Shown here piece by piece: positions 17,301-27,470 of a DNA stretch of 64,000 nt. Where the stretch lies: the NCBI GenBank assembly GCA_937927915.1, contig CALGKB010000011.1:1-64000 (forward strand), written 5' to 3'. Under the pieces are notes generated by a model that was not told the DNA's origin, did not search any database, and saw only the letters and a list, made by a program, of their open reading frames with translations. Position 1 is the stretch's first letter. Every line of letters begins with the position of its first letter. Source of the DNA: an uncultured Pseudanabaenaceae cyanobacterium (GTDB taxonomy: Bacteria > Cyanobacteriota > Cyanobacteriia > Pseudanabaenales > Pseudanabaenaceae). The translations under genes and the position numbers were made by a program.

Positions 17301-20300
17301 ATGCCCCGTCGCAACGACATCCACAAAATTCTGCTCATTGGTGCTGGTCCCATCGTCATCGGTCAAGCCTGCGAGTTTGATTATTCCGGTACGCAAGCCT
17401 GCAAAGTCCTCAAGGAGGAGGGCTACGAGGTGGTGTTAGTCAACTCCAATCCCGCCACGATTATGACTGACCCCCGTACCGCCGATCGTACCTACATTGA
17501 ACCCATCACCCCGGAGATTGTAGAGCAGATTATTGCTAAGGAGAGACCAGACGCTCTCTTGCCGACCATGGGGGGACAAACAGCCCTTAATACAGCAGTG
17601 GCTTTGGCAGAAAGGGGAGTGCTAGACAAGTACGGGGTAGAGCTGATTGGGGCAAAACTGGAGGCAATCAAAAAAGCGGAAGACCGCAAGCTGTTCAAGG
17701 AGACCATGCAGCAAATTGGCATTAAGGTTTGTCCGTCGGGGTTAGCGACTACTATGGCGGAGGCTTGGGCGGTGGCACAGAGTATTGGCACCTATCCCTT
17801 GATTATCCGTCCTGCCTACACCCTGGGGGGTACGGGGGGCGGCATTGCCTACAACCAGGAGGAGTTTGAACAGATTGCCAGTGGCGGCTTAGAGGCTTCT
17901 CCCGTCTCCCAGATTTTAATTGAGCAGTCTCTCCTAGGGTGGAAGGAATATGAACTGGAGGTGATGCGGGATATTGCCGACAATGTGGTGATCATCTGCA
18001 GCATTGAAAACTTTGACCCTATGGGGGTGCATACGGGGGATTCAATTACAGTGGCACCTGCTCAAACCCTCACGGACAAGGAGTATCAACGGCTGCGGGA
18101 CTATGCCATCAAGGTTATGCGCGCCATTGGTGTAGAAACCGGCGGTTCTAACGTCCAGTTTGCCGTCAATCCAGAGGATGGGGAGGTGATTATTATTGAG
18201 ATGAATCCCCGTGTCTCCCGCAGTTCTGCCCTGGCTTCTAAGGCAACAGGCTTTCCTATTGCCAAGATGGCGGCGAAGTTAGCAGTGGGCTATACCCTCA
18301 ACGAAATTCCTAATGACATCACCAAGAAAACGCCAGCCAGTTTTGAACCGACCATAGATTACGTCGTCACCAAGATTCCCCGCTTTGCCTTTGAGAAATT
18401 CCCCGGCTCTGACCCCACCCTCACAACCCAAATGAAGTCCGTCGGGGAGGCAATGGCGATCGGGCGCACTTTCCAGGAGTCCATCCAAAAGGCTATCCGA
18501 TCGTTGGAAATGGGTAGGTTTGGTTTTGGTGCTGATGGGGAAGACCCTGTTTACTCTCTGGAGCAGATCAAAGCCAGCTTGCGTACTCCCAATCCCGATC
18601 GGTTGTTGATGATTCGCCAGGCATTTTTGGCGGGGCTGACGGTGGAGACAGTGGCAAATTTAAGCAAGATTGACCCCTGGTTCATTCAAAAATTGCGGGA
18701 AATCACCGACCAAGAGTTAGCCATCAGGGGTAAAAAGCTGGCAGAGATAACCGCTGAAGAAATGGCACAACTAAAGCGCATGGGCTTTAGCGATCGGCAA
18801 ATTGCTTTTTTGACCCAAACTAACGAAGACACCGTCCGTGACTATAGGAAAGAACTGGGGGTAATTCCTGTCTACAAAACAGTGGATACCTGTGCGGCGG
18901 AATTTGAGGCATTCACTCCCTATCACTACTCCACCTACGAATTAGAGACGGAGATCAGACCGACAGACAAGCCGAAGGTGATGATCCTGGGGGGCGGTCC
19001 CAACCGTATCGGGCAAGGGATTGAGTTTGACTATTGTTGTTGTCATGCTAGTTATGCGTTGCAGGAGTTAGGTTACGAAACAATCATGGTCAACTCCAAC
19101 CCAGAGACAGTTTCTACCGACTATGACACGAGCGATCGCCTCTATTTTGAACCCCTCACCCGCGAAGATGTGCTGAATATTATTGAGGCGGAAAAACCGA
19201 TCGGGATCATCATTCAGTTTGGGGGACAGACTCCCCTCAAGTTAGCCCTACCGCTGCAGAAGTATCTGCAAGCACATCCCGAATTGCCGACCAAAATTTG
19301 GGGCACTTCTCCGGATTCTATTGACATTGCCGAAGACCGCGAACGCTTTGAACAAATCTGTCAGGAATTGGGTATCCGCCAACCTGCCAATGGCATTGCC
19401 CGCTCATTTCCGGAGGCCCTAGAAGTAGCGCGTCGGGTGGGTTATCCCGTTGTTGTGCGTCCCAGCTATGTCCTAGGGGGGCGGGGGATGGAAATTGTCT
19501 ACACCGACAGTGAACTGGAAAACTACATGACCAGAGCGGTGTTAATTGAGCCAGAACATCCCGTCTTGATTGACCATTTCCTGGAGGGAGCGATCGAAGT
19601 GGATGTGGATGCCATTGCGGACAGTCAGGGGCATGTGGTGATCGGGGGGATCATGGAACACATTGAAGAAGCAGGGATTCACTCTGGGGACTCCGCCTGT
19701 GCCATTCCCACTTTTTCCCTTAGCAAATCCACCCTAGATACAATCAGGGAATGGACGATCGCCTTGGCAAAACGGCTGCAGGTAGTGGGGCTGATGAACG
19801 TGCAATATGCGGTGCAGGTAGAACGCAACGGCTATCACAAAGAGCGGGTGTTTATCCTAGAAGCTAATCCCAGGGCTTCCCGCACAGTGCCCTACGTCAG
19901 TAAAGCGATCGGTGTGCCTTTAGTCAACCTAGCAACTAAAGTGATGGCGGGTTACTCCCTGCCTGAATTGGGCTTTACACGGGAAGTGTTCCCCGATCGG
20001 GTTTCCATCAAAGAAGCGGTGTTGCCCTTTGCCAAATTCCCCGGCACCGATACGATTTTGGGACCGGAAATGCGATCGACGGGGGAAGTGATGGGCATTG
20101 ATACAGACTTTGGGCGCGCTTATGCCAAAGCCCAGATTGCCGCAGGACAGAATCTGCCCTTGAGTGGCACAGTCTTTATTTCCGTCAATGAGAGGGACAA
20201 ACGCAGTGTTACCAGTGTGGCGGAAGGCTTTGCTGAACTTGGTTTTCGCATCATTGCCACCGAGGGGACGTATCGCATACTGCAGCGCAACGGCATTCCC

Positions 20301-20567
20301 TGTCAGCAGGTCTTAAAACTACACGAAGGCAGACCCCACATCGGCGATGCTATCAGGAACGGACAGGTACAGCTAATAGTCAACACCCCCTCCGGCAGTG
20401 AAGCCCAGACCGATGCCCAGATGATCCGCCGTGCCGCCCTCCTGTACAAAATTCCCGTCGTCACCACCATTGCCGGCGCTAAAGCCACGATCGCTGCTAT
20501 CCGTGCCCTGAAGGAAGCTCCCCTCTCCGTGCAGCCAATTCAGGAATTTCAAAGAGTCATCAGTTGA
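17301..20567 (+). CDS. carB: Carbamoyl-phosphate synthase large subunit
   Basis: The 1088-residue enzyme makes carbamoyl phosphate for arginine and pyrimidines. Two homologous ATP-grasp halves are visible, each opening with a related motif ([19 protein letters not shown] near residue 12, [19 protein letters not shown] near residue 557), with ATP-binding segments [10 protein letters not shown] and GGRGMEIVY, and a C-terminal MGS-like allosteric domain ([14 protein letters not shown]...). Length is normal. The small subunit carA is not in this window. The stretch downstream (20568-20969) belongs to the promoter region of the arginine dihydrolase gene. Confidence 0.98.
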   Translation: MPRRNDIHKILLIGAGPIVIGQACEFDYSGTQACKVLKEEGYEVVLVNSNPATIMTDPRTADRTYIEPITPEIVEQIIAKERPDALLPTMGGQTALNTAVALAERGVLDKYGVELIGAKLEAIKKAEDRKLFKETMQQIGIKVCPSGLATTMAEAWAVAQSIGTYPLIIRPAYTLGGTGGGIAYNQEEFEQIASGGLEASPVSQILIEQSLLGWKEYELEVMRDIADNVVIICSIENFDPMGVHTGDSITVAPAQTLTDKEYQRLRDYAIKVMRAIGVETGGSNVQFAVNPEDGEVIIIEMNPRVSRSSALASKATGFPIAKMAAKLAVGYTLNEIPNDITKKTPASFEPTIDYVVTKIPRFAFEKFPGSDPTLTTQMKSVGEAMAIGRTFQESIQKAIRSLEMGRFGFGADGEDPVYSLEQIKASLRTPNPDRLLMIRQAFLAGLTVETVANLSKIDPWFIQKLREITDQELAIRGKKLAEITAEEMAQLKRMGFSDRQIAFLTQTNEDTVRDYRKELGVIPVYKTVDTCAAEFEAFTPYHYSTYELETEIRPTDKPKVMILGGGPNRIGQGIEFDYCCCHASYALQELGYETIMVNSNPETVSTDYDTSDRLYFEPLTREDVLNIIEAEKPIGIIIQFGGQTPLKLALPLQKYLQAHPELPTKIWGTSPDSIDIAEDRERFEQICQELGIRQPANGIARSFPEALEVARRVGYPVVVRPSYVLGGRGMEIVYTDSELENYMTRAVLIEPEHPVLIDHFLEGAIEVDVDAIADSQGHVVIGGIMEHIEEAGIHSGDSACAIPTFSLSKSTLDTIREWTIALAKRLQVVGLMNVQYAVQVERNGYHKERVFILEANPRASRTVPYVSKAIGVPLVNLATKVMAGYSLPELGFTREVFPDRVSIKEAVLPFAKFPGTDTILGPEMRSTGEVMGIDTDFGRAYAKAQIAAGQNLPLSGTVFISVNERDKRSVTSVAEGFAELGFRIIATEGTYRILQRNGIPCQQVLKLHEGRPHIGDAIRNGQVQLIVNTPSGSEAQTDAQMIRRAALLYKIPVVTTIAGAKATIAAIRALKEAPLSVQPIQEFQRVIS

Positions 20568-20734
20568 AAGAGACAGGCGGTAAAGACCCAGAAGCCTGGC
20601 TAACAAATCACTAGAGCCACAGACGAATATGTCTAGATTGAACTAAGAGGATAGCTCCCCGATCGATCGAACTGGCTTGCCTTTGCTACTCGTAAATCTT
20701 TCCTTTTACTTAAAAGAGAACATTTATTAAACTT

Positions 20735-20750
20735 TGTAGAAGAAAATACA
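20735..20750 (+). promoter_or_regulatory. Candidate NtcA-binding site
   Basis: TGTA-N8-TACA is a perfect match to the NtcA consensus GTAN8TAC, extended by one base pair on each side. It lies 219 bases before the arginine dihydrolase ATG. No TAN3T -10 box is found at the usual 22-base spacing, so the mode of action (activation or repression) is open. The rest of the 400-base gap shows no gene. Confidence 0.5.
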
Positions 20751-20969
20751 GACAAAACAGACATTGTTTTTTCTCCTGGAGAGACCCGCAGGAAAAACAA
20801 GCAGGATAGAAGAATAGGACAGTCAGACCTTGTGGTTTTGGTAGAGACTAGCTCCCTGCAAGGGAGGAATGGGAAATCCCCAGCTGTCAAAGTATATCAC
20901 TGTGAACATTATCCCCCCAGGAACCGAGATTATGCTATAGCTGATACTACGACTAAAGACAGACACTCT

Positions 20970-23060
20970 ATGACAATCCGCTACTTGATGTGTGCCCCTG
21001 ATTTCTACGATGTGGACTACGTGATTAACCCCTGGATGGAGGGTAATATCCACCGCTCGAACCAAACCAAAGCCAAGGAGCAATGGCAAGCCCTCTATGA
21101 CATCCTCAAGGAATTAGCCAGCATCGATTTAGTTGACCCCCAGCCTGGGCTGCCAGATATGGTATTTACAGCAAATGCCGGTTTAGTATTGGGGAACAAG
21201 GTTGTAGTCAGTCGCTTTTTCCACAGGGAAAGACAGGGGGAGGAACCCCACTTCAAGGCATGGTTTCAGTCCCAGGGCTTCGAGACCTTTGAGTTACCCC
21301 AGGATTTACCCTTTGAAGGGGCGGGGGATGCCCTCCTCGATCGGGAGGGACGTTGGCTGTGGGCTGGCTATGGCTTCCGATCGGAGTTGGACTCCCATCC
21401 CCTGATTGCGCAGTGGTTGGACATTGAAGTGTTGTCCCTACACCTGGTGGACAGTCGTTTCTATCACCTCGACACCTGCTTCTGTCCCTTAACGGGGGGC
21501 TATCTCCTCTACTATCCCGAGGCTTTTGACACTTACTCTAACCGTTTGATCGAAATGCGGGTACCGTCCAGCAAGCGTATTGCTATCAGCGAACCGGATG
21601 CGGTCAATTTTGCCTGCAATGCCGTCAATGTGGGACAGACAATAATTCTCAATAAAGCCAGTGACAGTCTCAAACAACGCCTAGGAGCTGTAGGGTTTAC
21701 AGTGATTGAAACACCCTTGACGGAGTTTTTGAAGGCAGGGGGGGCTGCCAAATGTTTGACGCTGCGCATCACAGAACCGATCGCGCCTGCTCCCCAGGAA
21801 GTCAGCCATGTGGAATCGACGGTGATTCAGATGCAGGGTCACCTGTTGGATACAGGGTTGATCAACCGTGCCTTAGATTTGGTCGTGGATGCGGGGGGCA
21901 GTTTCCAAGTCCTGGAGTTCAAGCTAGGGGTGCAAAAACAAAGTACCTCCGAGGCAAAAATCCGCGTCTCCGCCCCCGACGGGGAAATTCTCAAAACTAT
22001 CCTCAACCAGTTGATTGAGATCGGCGCTATTTTACCCAGGGAGACCGATCGGGATGCGCAGTTAGTTGCCGTTGAGCAAGCGGGGGTAGCCCCTGATGAT
22101 TTCTACGTGACGACCATCTATCCCACAGAAGTTAGGGTGAAGGGGGAATGGATTCGCGCCACACGCCAACGCATGGATGCCTGTGTAGTAGTCGATCCCG
22201 CAGCCAAAACCGCAGTATGCAAGTTGATCCGAGACCTGCAAGTGGGAGACCTCGTGGTCGTTGGGGTAGAAGGAATTCGCACTGCCCATCGTCCGGAGGT
22301 ACGGGAAAAAAGCAGCAAAGAATTTTCCTTTATGGGGTCTGGGGTTTCCAGTGAACGGCGGGTGGAATTGGTAGTGGAACAAATCGCCTGGGAGCTGCGG
22401 CAAATCCGCGATCGGGGCGGTAAGACCGTTGTTACGGCGGGACCAGTAGTTGTACATACAGGGGGCGCTCCCCATTTGGCTTATCTGATTCGGGAAGGGT
22501 TTGTCCATGCCCTGTTGGGAGGCAATGCCATTGCCGTCCACGATATGGAACAGGCGATCATGGGGACTTCCCTGGGGGTAGATTTGCAGCGGGGGGTGAG
22601 CGTCAGCGGCGGTCATCGCCATCACCTCAAGGTGATCAATCTTATTCGGCGCTATGGCGGCATCAAACAGGCAGTGGAGGCGGGCATTCTCACCTCTGGC
22701 ATCATGTACGAATGCATCAAAAACAACGTCCCCTTCTCCCTCGCTGGCTCCATTCGCGATGATGGTCCCTTACCGGATACAGAGATGGATTTGATCAAGG
22801 CGCAAAAGCACTACAGCGAACTGATCCAGGGGGCGGATTTAATCCTCATGCTCTCCTCTATGCTCCACTCCATCGGTGTTGGCAACATGACGCCGGCGGG
22901 GGTAAAACTGGTGTGCGTGGACATCAATCCCGCTGTGGTGACCAAATTGGCTGACCGCGGTTCCATCGAGTCGGTAGGTGTGGTGACAGATGTGGGCTTA
23001 TTTTTGAGCCTTTTGGTGCAGCAGTTGCAGAAGTTGGGGAGCGCTGTCTTCAACGTGTGA
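20970..23060 (+). CDS. Arginine dihydrolase with LOR/SDH domain (AgrE/ArgZ type)
   Basis: Proteins of this family (AgrE of Anabaena, ArgZ of Synechocystis) hydrolyse arginine to ornithine, CO2 and two NH3, and the C-terminal ornithine-cyclodeaminase-like domain can make proline from ornithine. The N-terminal half is a guanidino-group hydrolase: TIRYLMCAPDFYDV, MVFTANAG, FEGAGDALL and the nucleophile-type Cys in GGAAKCLTLRIT. The C-terminal half (from about residue 280) is the LOR/SDH-type domain, with GGAPHLAYLIREGFVHALLGGNA. The listed ORF starts at GTG 20832; I chose ATG 20970 (696 residues) because MTIRYLMCAP is the family start. A candidate NtcA site lies upstream. Confidence 0.92.
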   Translation: MTIRYLMCAPDFYDVDYVINPWMEGNIHRSNQTKAKEQWQALYDILKELASIDLVDPQPGLPDMVFTANAGLVLGNKVVVSRFFHRERQGEEPHFKAWFQSQGFETFELPQDLPFEGAGDALLDREGRWLWAGYGFRSELDSHPLIAQWLDIEVLSLHLVDSRFYHLDTCFCPLTGGYLLYYPEAFDTYSNRLIEMRVPSSKRIAISEPDAVNFACNAVNVGQTIILNKASDSLKQRLGAVGFTVIETPLTEFLKAGGAAKCLTLRITEPIAPAPQEVSHVESTVIQMQGHLLDTGLINRALDLVVDAGGSFQVLEFKLGVQKQSTSEAKIRVSAPDGEILKTILNQLIEIGAILPRETDRDAQLVAVEQAGVAPDDFYVTTIYPTEVRVKGEWIRATRQRMDACVVVDPAAKTAVCKLIRDLQVGDLVVVGVEGIRTAHRPEVREKSSKEFSFMGSGVSSERRVELVVEQIAWELRQIRDRGGKTVVTAGPVVVHTGGAPHLAYLIREGFVHALLGGNAIAVHDMEQAIMGTSLGVDLQRGVSVSGGHRHHLKVINLIRRYGGIKQAVEAGILTSGIMYECIKNNVPFSLAGSIRDDGPLPDTEMDLIKAQKHYSELIQGADLILMLSSMLHSIGVGNMTPAGVKLVCVDINPAVVTKLADRGSIESVGVVTDVGLFLSLLVQQLQKLGSAVFNV

Positions 23061-23110
23061 GTTAGTAGGGGGGATATGCTAATCTACAGCAGATAGTTCA
23101 TAGCGTTGGT

Positions 23111-24388
23111 ATGTCCCCTTCTCAACTCCTGGAATACGCCCGCCGTTGTGGGGCAGAAGCAGCAGAGGTCTACTATTCCGACTCCCACAGTGCCCCTGTC
23201 TATTTCGAGGCAAATCAGCTCAAGCAGTTGGAATTTGTCGATGCAACGGGGGTGGCATTACGTCTATGGCGGCAGGGAAAACCGGGCTTGGTGGTGGCTT
23301 ATGGCGACTATGACCCGCAGGAGGTGGTAGAGCGTGCCCTTGCCCTCAGTGACCTCAATGCCCCAGAGGAAATTTACCTCAACTCCCGTTACCAGGGGGA
23401 CTACCTGCCTACTTGGGGGGAAGCGGTCTCGACGGAGTCTCTGATAGAGCAGGGCAAAGCGGCGATTGCCCAGGTGCGTGCCCTCTACCCAGAAGTCCTC
23501 TGCAGTGGACAGTGGGAATGTAGTACCACGACAACGCGGCTGCTCAACAGCCAGGGTTTGGATGTTAGTTTTACGGAGACCAGCGTGGAAGCCTTCCTCA
23601 GTGGTGAATTGGTGCGGGGGGATGACTTTTTGCAAGTCTATGTAGCCCGATCGGGTAACAAGTTCTTTGAATTTAGTGATCTGGTCGATCGCTTAGGGCA
23701 GTACATCCAGTGGGCAGAACGGAATGTGCCAGCACCCCAGGGGAATGTCCCTGTGATTTTGACTCCCAAGGTAGCAGAGTTACTGTGGTCGGTGGTCTCC
23801 CTTGCCATGAACGCCAAGCAAGTGGAACAAAAATCTACACCTTGGTTAGAGAAACGGGGCAGTCAGGTAGTTGCCTCAGCCATCACTTGGCAGCAGTTAC
23901 CGCAGTTTGACCACTTTTATCTCCCCTTTGACGATGAGGGTACGCCTACCCAAACCTTTACTTGGATTGAGCAAGGGGTATTGCAGGATTTCTACACCGA
24001 TCGCAAACTGGCGGCGCAGTTAAACCTCACTCCTAGGGGCAATGGCTATCGTTCCTTGGCCACTTCTCCCACCCCTAGTTTGTTCAATGTCATTGTGGCA
24101 GCGGGGGACAAAAGTTTACAGGAACTGGTGCGCACGATCGATTGCGGTCTGTTAGTAGACCAAGTTTTGGGGGGCGGTGCTGGCATCAGCGGCGATTTTT
24201 CCGTCAATGTGGATTTAGGCTATCGCATTGAGGGGGGAGAGATAGTGGGTAGAGTCAAAGATACAATGATTGCAGGCAACGTCTATAATGCTCTCCAGAA
24301 TGTCGTCTTGGGCAACGATCGGGAATGGCAGGGCAATCTCTATACTCCCTCGGTAGTGGTGGAATTGGCGGTGAGCACCCGATCGTGA
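23111..24388 (+). CDS. TldD/PmbA-family protease subunit, PmbA (TldE)-like
   Basis: The 425-residue protein belongs to the TldD/PmbA family; in Enterobacteria the TldD-TldE heterodimer processes peptides such as microcin B17. The HEXXXH metal site of TldD is not present here, so this is the non-catalytic PmbA/TldE-type partner. Supporting segments are LEYARRCGAEAAEVYYSDS at the N-terminus, ILTPKVAELLW in the middle and GRVKDTMIAGNVYNAL near the end. Its TGA overlaps the GTG of rfaE2. The TldD partner is not in the window. Confidence 0.88.
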   Translation: MSPSQLLEYARRCGAEAAEVYYSDSHSAPVYFEANQLKQLEFVDATGVALRLWRQGKPGLVVAYGDYDPQEVVERALALSDLNAPEEIYLNSRYQGDYLPTWGEAVSTESLIEQGKAAIAQVRALYPEVLCSGQWECSTTTTRLLNSQGLDVSFTETSVEAFLSGELVRGDDFLQVYVARSGNKFFEFSDLVDRLGQYIQWAERNVPAPQGNVPVILTPKVAELLWSVVSLAMNAKQVEQKSTPWLEKRGSQVVASAITWQQLPQFDHFYLPFDDEGTPTQTFTWIEQGVLQDFYTDRKLAAQLNLTPRGNGYRSLATSPTPSLFNVIVAAGDKSLQELVRTIDCGLLVDQVLGGGAGISGDFSVNVDLGYRIEGGEIVGRVKDTMIAGNVYNALQNVVLGNDREWQGNLYTPSVVVELAVSTRS

Positions 24389-24840
24389 TAGACATTTTGC
24401 AACGGGAAATCAACACTCACCCTGAGCGATGGCGACCGCTGGTGTTGACCAATGGCTGTTTTGACATCCTCCATGCCGGTCATGTGCGCTATCTCACCGC
24501 TGCCCGTGCCCTTGGTCGCGCCCTGGTGGTAGGTCTTAACAGTGATCAATCCGTCCGACAACTGAAAGGGGAAACCAGACCGATCGTGCCCCAGGGGGAA
24601 AGGGCGGAAGTCCTCTTGGGTTTGAAGGCGGTTGATGCGGTAGTTATTTTTGAGGAGTTGACTGCCGATCGCTTGATCACGACTCTCCGTCCCGACATCT
24701 ATGTCAAGGGGGGGGACTACACCCCTGCTAATCTGCCAGAAGCCCCCACTGTCACAGCCATAGGCAGCAAGGTAGTAATAATACCGATCGAGATACCCAC
24801 TTCCACCACCAAAATCCTGCAACGCTTACACTGCTTGTAG
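24385..24840 (+). CDS. Nucleotidyltransferase, RfaE2 (HldE C-terminal domain) type
   Basis: The 151-residue protein is a cytidylyltransferase-fold enzyme with TNGCFDILHAGHVRYL (the HxGH nucleotide site), GLNSDQSVRQLKG and DIYVKGGDY. RfaE2 enzymes activate heptose-1-phosphate to ADP-heptose for lipopolysaccharide. Here it stands alone, without the kinase domain RfaE1. I chose the GTG at 24385, overlapping the pmbA stop (GTGA), over the listed 24325 start, because the family fold begins just after it. It overlaps the convergent hydrolase gene by 15 bases. Confidence 0.88.
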   Translation: MIDILQREINTHPERWRPLVLTNGCFDILHAGHVRYLTAARALGRALVVGLNSDQSVRQLKGETRPIVPQGERAEVLLGLKAVDAVVIFEELTADRLITTLRPDIYVKGGDYTPANLPEAPTVTAIGSKVVIIPIEIPTSTTKILQRLHCL

Positions 24841-25548
24841 GCAATAACTCCCAGCCTGCCAAAACTCCTGGATCACCCTACTAACTGCTTCTACCTGAAA
24901 ATGATGAAAGAAATGCCTGCCCTGGGGGAAAAGATAAAAACGATCGTTAGCTTTTAGCAAGGGTTGCCAGGTAGCCAGAGTATCAGGGTCACAGACAAAG
25001 TCGTCTTCACTGCCGCAGACCAAAAGGGGAACAGCTGTAGGTTCACTTTTCTGAAAGACAATCTGCAAGGGACTATGGGGATGGAAACCAAAAGCAAGGT
25101 CTTGCTCCAAGAGATTGACATAGAAACACAGTTCAGAGGGCGGTCGCTTGCCAAACAGATTGATCGCCATTTGTTGCAGCAGACAGTCACGGCAGATAGG
25201 CAAAAAATGCAAGTTAAAGTAATACTGCGCCATCCAATTCATTGCCATATTTCTCCCCACTGCTAGCAGGGTAAGGGACAACACCCGATCGGGAAACTTT
25301 TGGGCATACAAAAAGGCTAGCATTCCATTCACACTGTGACCAATGAGATGGACAGGGGGCAGAGGAGCAAGATAGTTTTCCAGGTTATACAACACCTCTG
25401 TTGTAGTAGTTGCCCTATCCATTTCCCCCTGCCTGTAAATCCACTGGGCGACGGAGTAATGTTGCCCCAAATGAAGTGCTAAGCTGACATCTAAGCGATC
25501 GTTGGTGGGACTAGTGCTAATAATGACCGCTGCTGGTTTATCTTTCAT
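24826..25548 (-). CDS. Alpha/beta hydrolase at end of isi operon
   Basis: The 240-residue protein has an alpha/beta-hydrolase layout: oxyanion region AAVIISTSPTND, nucleophile Ser in LIGHSVNGMLA (Asn where the usual GxSxG has the last Gly), acid in VCGSEDDFV and His in FPQGRHFFHH. The listed ORF starts 34 codons earlier in a hydrophobic stretch; ATG 25548 is better because it leaves only 11 bases of overlap with the upstream Cys-containing gene. It is the last gene of a leftward run beginning with isiA. The Synechocystis isi operon also continues past isiB; I cannot confirm that this is the same gene. Substrate unknown. Confidence 0.75.
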   Translation of the reverse strand: MKDKPAAVIISTSPTNDRLDVSLALHLGQHYSVAQWIYRQGEMDRATTTTEVLYNLENYLAPLPPVHLIGHSVNGMLAFLYAQKFPDRVLSLTLLAVGRNMAMNWMAQYYFNLHFLPICRDCLLQQMAINLFGKRPPSELCFYVNLLEQDLAFGFHPHSPLQIVFQKSEPTAVPLLVCGSEDDFVCDPDTLATWQPLLKANDRFYLFPQGRHFFHHFQVEAVSRVIQEFWQAGSYCLQAV

Positions 25549-25786
25549 AAAATCTTGGTTCAAAATCAGGACAATTGATAGCTTGGGGAGAAAGAGCATG
25601 AGAGGGATGCACAGTACATTTGAGACGATAATTACCCGTAAAATATACACAACGACTACAGGGAATACGATGTTGTTCCCTCACCCATTGCCAACCCGAT
25701 CGCAGGCTGCGCCAATAGCCATACAAAATAGTAATAACGATCGACCAAAAAGCTAGATTGTAAGCAATTATCCACAGCATTGTCAT
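25538..25786 (-). CDS. Small membrane protein with four-cysteine tail
   Basis: The 82-residue protein has one N-terminal membrane helix (LWIIAYNLAFWSIVITILYGY) followed by a soluble tail with the pattern CSRCVYF, then LKCTVHPSHAL and INCPDFEPR, i.e. four cysteines arranged CxxC...C...C with a nearby His. This could bind zinc or an Fe-S cluster. I do not recognise a named family. Its SD AGGGAGA is four bases before the ATG and lies in the 3' arm of a hairpin (25791-25816). It overlaps the hydrolase start by 11 bases, so the two are coupled. Confidence 0.7.
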   Translation of the reverse strand: MTMLWIIAYNLAFWSIVITILYGYWRSLRSGWQWVREQHRIPCSRCVYFTGNYRLKCTVHPSHALSPQAINCPDFEPRFYER

Positions 25787-25790
25787 TGAT

Positions 25791-25816
25791 TCTCCCTAAC
25801 CCCAGAGCAAGGGAGA
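25791..25816 (-). promoter_or_regulatory. Hairpin covering a ribosome binding site
   Basis: On the minus strand TCTCCCT and AGGGAGA form a perfect 7-bp stem around a 12-base loop. The 3' arm is the Shine-Dalgarno of the 82-residue gene. No U run follows, so it is better read as a possible translational switch or processing site than as a terminator. Confidence 0.45.
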
Positions 25817-25838
25817 GCAAAACTCCCCCTCTACCAAG

Positions 25839-25943
25839 TTAACTGAACATTAGATGAATGGCATTGAGACTAGCGACCATCATGTACGCCCACAGGGCAC
25901 AGAGCAGGCAGATAATCGCTACTTTGCTTTCATAGTGCATCAT
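25839..25943 (-). CDS. 34-residue single-helix membrane peptide in isi operon
   Basis: This ORF is below the length cut of the supplied track. It begins ATGATG eleven bases after the stop of the CP43-PsaL gene, with AGGA placed as ribosome binding site (overlapping that stop), and ends at TAA. The peptide has a short charged start (MMHYESK), one hydrophobic helix (VAIICLLCALWAYMMVASLNAI) with two Cys, and a tail HLMFS. Size and layout resemble low-molecular-weight photosystem subunits, but it matches none that I can recall (not PsaI, PsaJ, PsaM or PsbX by eye). The alternative is a chance ORF; operon position and spacing argue against that. Confidence 0.55.
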   Translation of the reverse strand: MMHYESKVAIICLLCALWAYMMVASLNAIHLMFS

Positions 25944-25954
25944 AGTCTGTCATC

Positions 25955-27451
25955 CTAGCCTAAAGGAAATAAACTCTGAATCTGCTCCCAATGCAACAGC
26001 AATCGATAGGCAAACACAGCCCCACCACAGCTCCCGACAAAGAACGCCGCCGTGAATTGACTCCATCCTTCCACTGTAGCCAGAGTTTCAGGCACATTGG
26101 GCACTGTGCGAGCAAAAGTAGGACGGGGTACAGTCACCAACTGCTTCTGGAAAGAGACAGTACCATAGGCAGAGAGAGCGATCGTCATCACCAATAACAA
26201 CGCCAGCGTCGCCAACAGACCAGAGGTGTAGGCAAAATCCGTATCACGGGCAGGATTCAGTTTCACAAAGGGACCAATTAGCCAATAACCATGTGCCATG
26301 CCGATTTCCAAACCTCTGGCAAAAGGTGAAAGACCAGCCCGATAGATAGGCAAACCCCGCAGAAAGGTGAGAGTAAAGTCAGAGGAATTGACAGGCGTAG
26401 CTAAATTGCCCACCTGGGGGTCATTGTCAAAGGGTCTTACCAAATCACCCTTGTTGAGGTCAAATACCCTCGCCTTAGCGCGAGCGCGAATAGCGTGCCA
26501 CACATGACCAGTGAGAAACAATCCCGCCAACACATAATGAAAAGTGGCTAACCAACCCCTGGCTGTAACTATGCCTGCTCCCGTCTGCCAAGTCTCCACA
26601 GGACCGTAAAAGACTTCAGGATAGACTGTATTGTTGTAGGTAACAAAGTAAGCTGCCAGCGCTCCCATGTATGCCAGAGCACCCAAACTGTAAGACAAAT
26701 AAGCCTCTCCGCTGTAGATGAGAACCGATCGTGCCCAACGGAAGGGCTGCGTGAGAATGTGAAAGATACCGCCACCAATGCACAAAAGACCGACATAGAT
26801 ATGACCGCCAACCACATCTTCCAGATTATTGACCGCTGCCATACCCCTACCATTGCCGATAACCCCAAATAGATAACCAAAAATGACAAAGGGATTGAGC
26901 GTAGGACTGGTAATTACGCGGACATCTTCCACCCTGGGGTCATACAAACCGCCCCAGAAGAGAGCTTTCGCTACAAGCAACAAGGCTCCTCCCCCTAGCA
27001 GCAAAAGATGAATACCGATGATAGTGGTCATTTTATCGCCATCTTCCCACTCATAGCCGAAGAAGCCCTCAAAGGTATTGCCAATGGGGAGTTTGTCTGA
27101 TTGCAACAGAGAATGGAATATACCCCCTGCCCCCAAAACAGCCGAGGAGACTAAATGCAAAACAGCAATGACAAAGAAGGGATAAGTGTCAACAATCACA
27201 CCCCCTTTACCTACCCCTACCCCCAAACTGGCAATATGAGGGAGAAGAATCAAACCCTGTTCATACATTGGTCGGGCGGCATCATAACGGGATAACTCAA
27301 ACAGAGTCATGGCTCCTGCCCACAGCACAATCAACCCCCCATGGGCAATATGGGCACCCAGCAGTTTCCCCGATAGTTCCGTCAGACGAGCATTCCCTGC
27401 CCACCAAGCAAACTGTTGCGGTTGTCTTTCGTAGGAAATTGTAGCTGTCAT
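25955..27451 (-). CDS. CP43'-like chlorophyll antenna fused to PsaL domain
   Basis: The 498-residue protein is an IsiA/Pcb-type chlorophyll-binding antenna of six helices (residues 1 to about 340; [61 protein letters not shown]) joined to a complete photosystem I PsaL domain (about 360-498; [62 protein letters not shown]). Such PsaL-extended antennae are known from some cyanobacteria and are thought to sit at PSI. I chose ATG 27451 over the listed 27481; AAGGAGAG lies ten bases before it. It follows isiB by 19 bases in the isi operon. Confidence 0.95.
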   Translation of the reverse strand: MTATISYERQPQQFAWWAGNARLTELSGKLLGAHIAHGGLIVLWAGAMTLFELSRYDAARPMYEQGLILLPHIASLGVGVGKGGVIVDTYPFFVIAVLHLVSSAVLGAGGIFHSLLQSDKLPIGNTFEGFFGYEWEDGDKMTTIIGIHLLLLGGGALLLVAKALFWGGLYDPRVEDVRVITSPTLNPFVIFGYLFGVIGNGRGMAAVNNLEDVVGGHIYVGLLCIGGGIFHILTQPFRWARSVLIYSGEAYLSYSLGALAYMGALAAYFVTYNNTVYPEVFYGPVETWQTGAGIVTARGWLATFHYVLAGLFLTGHVWHAIRARAKARVFDLNKGDLVRPFDNDPQVGNLATPVNSSDFTLTFLRGLPIYRAGLSPFARGLEIGMAHGYWLIGPFVKLNPARDTDFAYTSGLLATLALLLVMTIALSAYGTVSFQKQLVTVPRPTFARTVPNVPETLATVEGWSQFTAAFFVGSCGGAVFAYRLLLHWEQIQSLFPLG

Positions 27452-27470
27452 ACTTTCTCTCCTTTTTTGT

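Noticed and set aside
20633-20890. Minus-strand ORF in the carB-dihydrolase gap
   Set aside because: Low-complexity, no ribosome binding site, no recognisable family, and it spans the candidate NtcA site and promoter region.
20832-20969. N-terminal extension of the arginine dihydrolase from GTG 20832
   Set aside because: The family sequence begins at ATG 20970; the extension has no protein-like features.
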